A DNA stretch of 11,238 bases. It comes from CAWBRT01 sp050015355. Its GTDB lineage: Bacteria > Acidobacteriota > Terriglobia > Terriglobales > Acidobacteriaceae. The stretch is from positions 1 through 11,238 of the forward strand of contig JBEKBO010000135.1 of the NCBI GenBank assembly GCA_050015355.1, in the 5' to 3' direction. Made by a program: the position numbers and the translations under genes. Shown piece by piece: positions 7,569 through 11,238 of the stretch; the stretch's first letter is position 1, and every line of letters begins with the position of its first letter. Below the pieces are notes generated by a model. The model was not told the origin of the DNA. It did no database searches and was given only the letters and a program-made list of their open reading frames with translations.

Positions 7569-7575
7569 CTTCCTC
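7569..7575 (-). promoter_or_regulatory. Ribosome binding site supporting the CTG start of dnaJ
   Basis: On the minus strand the sequence reads GAGGAAG, with GAGG (7575-7572) 9 bases from CTG 7562. No comparable motif serves an ATG near the proper N-terminus. The nearest alternative start is ATT, the codon immediately after the grpE stop, which lies upstream of this motif. Confidence 0.6.
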
Positions 7576-7592
7576 GCGGGGTCTTGCTGAAT

Positions 7593-8198
7593 TTATCTTC
7601 CGGGGTTCTGCGCCACCAACACCATGGCCGGACGCAGAAGTCGATCGCGCAGCTTGTATCCGCGGAGCAGTTCCTCAACCACGTAGTTTTCGGGAACCTC
7701 GGTGGTCGGAATCATCTGAACCGCCTGGTGAATGTTGGGATCGAACGCAATTCCCTTTGCCGGGACGGGTTCCACCCCGAGTTTGGCGAGCACGTCATGG
7801 AACTGCCGGTCAATCAAGTCGATGCCCGAGCGGAAGTCCTCGGCGCTGGACGCTCCGGTTTTTAGCGCGCGGTCGAGGCTGTCGAGAATCGGCAGCAACA
7901 GCTTCAGCGCCTCGGCCAGAGCGTACTCGCGATACTCCTGCTGCTCCCGCGCGGCGCGCTTGCGGAAATTGTCGAACTCGGCTTGCAGGCGAGCAAGGCG
8001 ATCCAGATAAGCGCCGTTCTCGGCGCGCAGCTTCTCGATCTGAGCTTCGAACTCGTTGGTTGGGGCCGCGGCCGCTTGCGCCCGGTCTTCCTGAGTGCCC
8101 GGCTGTTCGCTGGACGGCTCATCGCTTTCAGGTAGTTCACGCTCCGGGTCCAGTTGATCAATTCCCTTCCGGCTGATCTTTCCGTTACCTTTGGTCAT
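7593..8198 (-). CDS. grpE: Nucleotide exchange factor GrpE
   Basis: GrpE is a dimer that releases ADP from DnaK and thereby resets the DnaK-DnaJ cycle. From ATG 8198 the protein has 201 residues: a charged, disordered N-terminus (1-48), a long coiled-coil helix (about 49-115, with ARLQAEFDNFRKRAAREQQE at 69-88), and the C-terminal beta domain containing the family signature with FDPNIHQAV (152-160) and VVEELLRGYKLRDRLLRPA (173-191). I chose this ATG because it lies 4 bases after the hrcA stop, with AGGA overlapping that stop (TAGGATTATG), indicating translational coupling. A longer open reading to 8294 would run back into hrcA and adds unrelated residues. It is the middle gene of the chaperone operon. 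Confidence 0.96.
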   Translation of the reverse strand: MTKGNGKISRKGIDQLDPERELPESDEPSSEQPGTQEDRAQAAAAPTNEFEAQIEKLRAENGAYLDRLARLQAEFDNFRKRAAREQQEYREYALAEALKLLLPILDSLDRALKTGASSAEDFRSGIDLIDRQFHDVLAKLGVEPVPAKGIAFDPNIHQAVQMIPTTEVPENYVVEELLRGYKLRDRLLRPAMVLVAQNPGR

Positions 8199-8202
8199 AA
8201 TC

Positions 8203-9249
8203 CTATTCAGTTTCGTTGAGTAATTTGTCAAATAGAGTCGCGATATAGGAAACCGCGGTGATGGTGTGCTGATAGTCCATGCGGGTGGGTCCAATCACGG
8301 CCAAGCGCCCAAGCATCTCGTCCCCGGAGCGCGCCGGAGCGCCGATCAGCACAAAGTTCTTAAGGTCAGGCATCGCCTGTTCCAACCCGATCACGACGCG
8401 CACAGCCTCCTGCCGTGCGTCAAGATAGGCGGCGAGAAGTTCACAGACGCGCTGCTTTTCTTCCAACGCTTGCAGCAACTGCCGCAGCCTGTCCGAATCA
8501 TTATCGCGCGAAATGAGGTTCGCCGTGCCTTCGACAAAGACTGTTTCTCCGCCGTGATCGTTAGCCAACGCGCCGTTTCTGTACAACTGCTCGATCGAGC
8601 ACATCAGCCGGTCGTACTCGTTGCGCTCCTGTTCAATGCGCCGCTCCAACTCAACGCGCAACGAATCCAGCGTCCATCCGCGGAAATTTTCATTGATGTA
8701 GCGGGAGGCCATATCGAGATCCGCCTGAGAAAGCGCGCGTCCTACTCGCAACATGCGATCACGCACCAGGCCGCTGCGCATCACGACTACGGCAAGAACC
8801 TTCTGCTCCGCCAACCTCTGGAAATGGACGTGCTCCAGCGCGTTCTTCGGGCCTCCGCTGGTAACCGCAACACCGACTCCGCGCGAAACCAGCGAGAGCA
8901 CGTGCGTGGTCCTCTCCATAAATTCCTGCACGTCGTTGACGCCGTGGAAGAACTTCTGCATCGTTTGTTCATCCTCGGGCGAGATGCTTGCAGTGCCCGA
9001 TAGCGTCTCCACGTAATAACGGTATCCGTGAACGCTTGGGACGCGCCCCGAGGAAGTGTGCGGCTGCTCGAGCAATCCCGCCTCCGCCAAATCCGCCATC
9101 ACATTGCGAATGCTGGCCGCACTTAGCCCTTCCAGGTTGCGACGGGCGATTGTGCGGGACCCAACCGGCTCACCCGTCGAGATGTAAGTCTCGACGATGG
9201 CGGTCAGAATCTCCTGCTCACGCCTTCCGATTTGCGGGGAGTCGGCCAT
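8203..9249 (-). CDS. hrcA: Heat-inducible transcription repressor HrcA
   Basis: HrcA is a dimeric repressor that binds CIRCE operators and needs the GroEL chaperonin for activity, so misfolded protein relieves repression. The 348-residue length is typical. The N-terminal winged helix is clear (about 5-75, including SAASIRNVMADLAEAGLLEQ and HTSSGRVPSVHGYRYYV), followed by the GAF-like and dimerisation parts; the conserved C-terminus contains VLIGAP and LAVIGPTRMDY before the terminal YIATLFDKLLNETE. The ATG at 9249 has GGAG with a 7-base gap. It is first in hrcA-grpE-dnaJ, has a diverged CIRCE-like operator about 150 bases upstream, and overlaps its stop with the grpE ribosome binding site. 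It probably represses its own operon. Confidence 0.96.
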   Translation of the reverse strand: MADSPQIGRREQEILTAIVETYISTGEPVGSRTIARRNLEGLSAASIRNVMADLAEAGLLEQPHTSSGRVPSVHGYRYYVETLSGTASISPEDEQTMQKFFHGVNDVQEFMERTTHVLSLVSRGVGVAVTSGGPKNALEHVHFQRLAEQKVLAVVVMRSGLVRDRMLRVGRALSQADLDMASRYINENFRGWTLDSLRVELERRIEQERNEYDRLMCSIEQLYRNGALANDHGGETVFVEGTANLISRDNDSDRLRQLLQALEEKQRVCELLAAYLDARQEAVRVVIGLEQAMPDLKNFVLIGAPARSGDEMLGRLAVIGPTRMDYQHTITAVSYIATLFDKLLNETE

Positions 9250-9382
9250 GCTAAAGCTCCAGTCATCCTCTTTAGATGCAGCTATTTAGGCGCAGGATTC
9301 CAGCGTAAGCTGCATCGCTGGGCCCCGGGCGACAGCCGTTTTGCCGCTGGAGTCGGGGCTCAGGAGCTGTCTTGGAATATCT

Positions 9383-9388
9383 ATTTTA
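9383..9388 (-). promoter_or_regulatory. Candidate -10 box of the hrcA operon
   Basis: The minus strand reads TAAAAT, one base from consensus, about 10 bases downstream of the CIRCE-like operator and about 130 bases before hrcA. No good -35 lies at 16-18 bases; TTTGGC is at 21. The repressor site would then cover the -35 region. This is a weak call, based on position and the hexamer alone. Confidence 0.35.
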
Positions 9389-9397
9389 GCACCGTTA

Positions 9398-9424
9398 CTG
9401 GCACTCGCAGCCAAAGAGTGACAA
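9398..9424 (-). promoter_or_regulatory. Diverged CIRCE operator upstream of hrcA
   Basis: On the minus strand: TTGTCACTC, nine bases (9415-9407), GAGTGCCAG. The CIRCE consensus is TTAGCACTC-N9-GAGTGCTAA. Each half matches 7 of 9 positions and the spacer is exactly nine bases. It sits upstream of the hrcA gene, where HrcA control is expected. The inner CACTC/GAGTG core, which the repressor is known to need most, is intact. Confidence 0.72.
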
Positions 9425-9654
9425 GCATCGGCGCAAGAATTGTAAGCGGAGGTTCTATACCCCGCTTTATCTGTCACTTAGAGGGTGCTCTGAGCGCGGT
9501 CTCCCGGCGCTTGCATGCGGAGTTGGCACAGCCGGATCGGCTGCGTTTGAGCACAATTTTGCGCGAAATCAGGCATACAGGTTGCGAGAGTTATGTCCGA
9601 TAACGCGCAACTCCGGCCGGGTGGCATCCCGATCGACCTGTCCGCTTGCGGGCT
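9425..9654. other. Intergenic region between mrp and the hrcA control region, no gene
   Basis: The minus strand carries the mrp 3' flank and the upstream part of the hrcA control region. I see no clear intrinsic terminator for mrp and no convincing gene. A 32-codon plus-strand frame from ATG 9593 overlaps the mrp end and has no good ribosome binding site. Confidence 0.5.
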
Positions 9655-9684
9655 GCGTTACCGGACCACAACCGTTACTGGACC
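9655..9684. repeat. Short tandem direct repeat over the mrp stop codon
   Basis: CGTTACCGGACC (9656-9667) and CGTTACTGGACC (9673-9684) differ at one base and are 17 bases apart. The second copy contains the mrp stop (TTA on the plus strand at 9675-9677). A related ACCGTTACTGG also occurs at 9391-9401, next to the CIRCE site. Confidence 0.45.
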
Positions 9685-10526
9685 TCGATGATGTTTCCGC
9701 CCTGGGTGGAATTCAGTTCATCTACGCGCTGGAGGACGTTTCGGGCAAAAGCAAACATCGAGCGGGCGTGCTCGGACTGCTCTCCCTCGAGCACCACCGG
9801 ATGTCCGCTGTCTCCACCCTGGCGAATCTGCGGATCGAGTTCGATGCGGCCCAGGAAAGGCAAGTCAAACTGCTGAGCGGTCCGTTCTCCGCCGCCTTTG
9901 GAGAAGATGTCGATCTCCTGGTGACAGTGGGGGCAAAGGAAGTGGCTCATGTTTTCGACCATGCCGATGATGTCGACCTTCATGGTGCGAAGCATCTCGA
10001 TTGCCTTGCGCGCGTCCTGCAAGGCAACGTCGCTCGGCGTGGTCACCACAATGGCTCCGGTGAGCGGCACGGTCTGGATGAGCGAAATCGCCACATCGCC
10101 GGTGCCGGGAGGCAGATCGACCACCAGGTGATCCAGTTCTCCCCATTCGACTTGGCCGAGGAATTGGCGAATGATGGAGTGCAGCATGGGTCCGCGCCAA
10201 ACCAGAGGCTTGTCTCCGGGGTTCAGGAATCCGACCGAGATCACCCTGACGCCATAACGTTCGATGGGAACGATGCGATCACCTGCGGCGATCTGCGGCG
10301 CCTCGTTGGTGCCGAACATGAGCGGAACGTTGGGTCCGTAAACGTCGGCATCCAGCAGGCCGACTTTGTGTCCCATGCGAGCCAGAGCAATGGCGAGATT
10401 CACCGCCAACGTGGTTTTTCCCACGCCGCCCTTGCCGGAGCCGACAGCGATAATCGATTGAACGCCAGGAATCATTTGCGGTTCTTGCGCCTGCGGACCA
10501 GCTCCGTGCCCATGAGTGTGAGACAA
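9675..10526 (-). CDS. mrp: Mrp/ApbC-type iron-sulfur cluster carrier P-loop ATPase
   Basis: Mrp/ApbC proteins bind a labile Fe-S cluster at a dimer interface and transfer it to target enzymes in an ATP-dependent way. The 283-residue protein shows the deviant Walker A GKGGVGKTT (31-39), LLDADVYGPN (57-66), DLPPGTGD (137-144), ENMSHF (191-196) and the cluster-binding CPHC (Cys198, Cys201). The N-terminus is short and His-rich (MSHTHGHG) instead of the DUF59/MIP18 domain found in longer Mrp proteins, so this is the short form. The start is TTG at 10526, with AAGGGG about 8 bases upstream and a perfect TATAAT further up. The next in-frame ATG (residue 18, MIPGVQ) would lose the His-rich segment. 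It appears to be transcribed alone. Confidence 0.95.
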   Translation of the reverse strand: MSHTHGHGAGPQAQEPQMIPGVQSIIAVGSGKGGVGKTTLAVNLAIALARMGHKVGLLDADVYGPNVPLMFGTNEAPQIAAGDRIVPIERYGVRVISVGFLNPGDKPLVWRGPMLHSIIRQFLGQVEWGELDHLVVDLPPGTGDVAISLIQTVPLTGAIVVTTPSDVALQDARKAIEMLRTMKVDIIGMVENMSHFLCPHCHQEIDIFSKGGGERTAQQFDLPFLGRIELDPQIRQGGDSGHPVVLEGEQSEHARSMFAFARNVLQRVDELNSTQGGNIIEVQ

Positions 10527-10558
10527 GATGGAATCCCCTTTGCCCGAGATAAACTTCG

Positions 10559-10564
10559 ATTATA
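10559..10564 (-). promoter_or_regulatory. Perfect -10 box (TATAAT) for mrp
   Basis: The minus strand reads GTATATAATCG, giving a consensus TATAAT 32 bases before the TTG start of mrp. The only -35-like word is TTGGCC (10590-10585), with a long 20-base spacer, so the promoter may depend on an activator or on the -10 alone. Transcription would start near 10553. Confidence 0.5.
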
Positions 10565-10604
10565 TACGGCGCTATACGCGCGGCGGCCAAGGCTGAAGTT
10601 CTTA

Positions 10605-10690
10605 CGCCCCTTCGGGGCTGTTCTCTGAAACGTCAACCGTACCCCAGGCTTGCGCCTTGGGGCTACCGTATTACGCCCGCTGCGCGGGCT
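10605..10690. repeat. Cluster of three hairpins, REP-like intergenic repeat
   Basis: Three hairpins follow one another: GCCCC-TTC-GGGGC (10606-10618), CCCCAGGC / GCCTTGGGG with one bulged base (10642-10662), and GCCCGC-TGC-GCGGGC (10675-10689). The first and third share a frame, TTACGCCC...GGGCTG, and so are diverged copies of one unit, while the middle one is a different unit. I recall similar words between genes in Acidobacteriota genomes, but cannot count copies here. None has a T-tract. The cluster lies between the divergent mrp and UBP-type genes. Confidence 0.65.
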
Positions 10691-10736
10691 GGGAGCACGG
10701 CCCAGCACGGAGCGTCAACTGCGCGGACGTGGGGAG

Positions 10737-10748
10737 ACCGAATTCGGT
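10737..10748. promoter_or_regulatory. Perfect 12-base palindrome upstream of the zinc-finger gene
   Basis: ACCGAATTCGGT is perfectly self-complementary and lies 78 bases before the zinc-finger start. A smaller inverted repeat, TTGGA-A-TCCAA, lies nearer the gene (10784-10794). Either could be an operator. No good -35/-10 pair is visible around them. Confidence 0.25.
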
Positions 10749-10826
10749 TCGTGGTGCGCTGATTTTTGGCGACGGTGGCCGCCCGCTTGGAATCCAAACC
10801 AGCAAGAGAGAAACCAGGAGAAAGAA

Positions 10827-11099
10827 ATGGCGAACTGCACTCACCTCGGACTGATCAATCCTACCGTGCAACCGAGCGGCGAAGGCTGCAAAGAGTGTCT
10901 GGAAACGGGCGGCAGATGGGTCCACTTACGTATGTGCGAAATCTGCGGGCACGTGGGCTGCTGCGACTCTTCACCCAATAAGCATGCCACCAAGCACTTT
11001 CACAGGACGAAGCATCCGATCGTCCGTTCCTTTGAGCCGGGCGAGAACTGGCACTGGTGCTACATCGATCAGGATTTTGTGGAGCCAAGGGCGGCCTGA
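10827..11099 (+). CDS. UBP-type zinc finger protein
   Basis: This 90-residue protein is a single zinc-finger UBP domain. Visible metal ligands include Cys4 and His6, Cys21-x2-Cys24, Cys37-x2-Cys40, Cys45 or Cys46, and His53, His57, His59 and His63; the core GRWVHLRMCEICGHVGCC and the following SSPNKHATKHFH are typical of bacterial members. In eukaryotes this fold binds the free C-terminal Gly-Gly of ubiquitin; the bacterial role is unknown, and no ubiquitin-like gene is seen in this window. The ATG at 10827 has AGGAG with a 6-base gap, an excellent site; a longer open reading upstream lacks family similarity and crosses the palindrome region. No partner gene shares its strand, and a transposase gene begins about 100 bases downstream. 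Confidence 0.92.
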   Translation: MANCTHLGLINPTVQPSGEGCKECLETGGRWVHLRMCEICGHVGCCDSSPNKHATKHFHRTKHPIVRSFEPGENWHWCYIDQDFVEPRAA

Positions 11100-11134
11100 A
11101 GGGCCAACGCATGTGACTAGACCGGTTCCCTAGA

Positions 11135-11146
11135 AGGTATATACCT
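11135..11146. repeat. TA-centred 12-base palindrome near a putative IS end
   Basis: AGGTATATACCT is a perfect palindrome, 57 bases before the transposase start. IS630-type elements insert at TA, and their ends usually lie within about 100 bases of the transposase start, so the left end of the element probably falls in 11100-11150. I cannot define the terminal repeat because the right end is outside the window. Confidence 0.3.
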
Positions 11147-11202
11147 GGATTCGGTGAGTGAATTACCCTGGGGATGGCGAGTTCTCCTGCGACACGACAA
11201 CG

Positions 11203-11238
11203 ATGGCGCGAGCTTATTCCGATGATCTTCGGCGCAAG
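11203..11238 (+). CDS. IS630-family transposase, N-terminus only
   Basis: The last 12 codons of the window read MARAYSDDLRRK, the characteristic start of IS630-type (Tc1/mariner-related DDE) transposases, which begin with a helix-turn-helix after a MARxYSxDLRxK motif. The gene runs out of the window, so the catalytic domain and integrity cannot be judged. No strong ribosome binding site is visible. The assignment rests on this short but distinctive N-terminus. Confidence 0.6.
   Translation, partial: MARAYSDDLRRK

Noticed and set aside
8199..8294. GrpE extended upstream to 8294
   Set aside because: It would overlap hrcA by about 90 bases; the ATG at 8198 has a coupled ribosome binding site and the usual N-terminus.
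9593..9691. 32-codon plus-strand frame overlapping the mrp 3' end
   Set aside because: Weak upstream signal, overlap with a certain gene on the other strand, and no recognisable motif.
9582..10628. 348-residue plus-strand open frame opposite mrp
   Set aside because: Antisense shadow of mrp; no motif or start signal.
10650..10826. N-terminal extension of the UBP zinc-finger protein
   Set aside because: The ATG at 10827 has a strong AGGAG site, and the upstream residues come from the palindromic repeat.

Overview
The window looks like a chromosomal housekeeping segment of a moderately GC-rich Acidobacteriota bacterium (Koribacter/Terriglobia-like). I infer this from the style of the proteins (an omega-like subunit with a KATRKFHKP core, a grpE-dnaJ order without dnaK, a bacterial UBP zinc finger) and from intergenic palindromes resembling repeats I remember from that phylum. 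No rRNA or tRNA is present to settle the taxonomy. I see no CRISPR array, phage module or defence island.

Layout, left to right. (1) A possible C-terminal end of a plus-strand gene (to 148) faces rho across a bidirectional intrinsic terminator (183-211). (2) rho (minus) lies downstream of a small omega-like RNA polymerase subunit gene, with a long inverted repeat between them. (3) A 633-base stretch has no gene I can support. (4) comM/yifB (minus) diverges from a CPBP-family membrane protease gene (plus); the 217 bases between them hold a palindrome framed by direct repeats. (5) After 280 empty bases comes a tiny stand-alone unit: a good sigma-70-type promoter, a 5' stem-loop, a strong ribosome binding site, a 22-residue Lys/Ala peptide made of KKAA-type tetrads, and a textbook terminator. 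(6) rsmE (minus) converges on that terminator. (7) A heat-shock cluster hrcA-grpE-dnaJ (minus) follows, with a diverged CIRCE operator upstream of hrcA. dnaK is absent, and dnaJ has no ATG, GTG or TTG at its proper start and appears to begin at CTG. (8) mrp/apbC (minus) has a perfect TATAAT -10. (9) A cluster of hairpin repeats precedes a small UBP-type zinc-finger gene (plus). (10) The right edge cuts into the first 12 codons of an IS630-type transposase.

Functionally, rpoZ-rho form a transcription pair (polymerase assembly and termination). hrcA-grpE-dnaJ form a self-regulated chaperone module whose partner DnaK must be encoded elsewhere. rsmE and mrp serve ribosome modification and Fe-S assembly. 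ComM is a branch-migration helicase of natural transformation.

The items most worth a second look are the Lys/Ala micro-gene with its structured leader, the CTG start of dnaJ (an automatic call at the first ATG would remove half of the J domain), and two families of intergenic palindromes.
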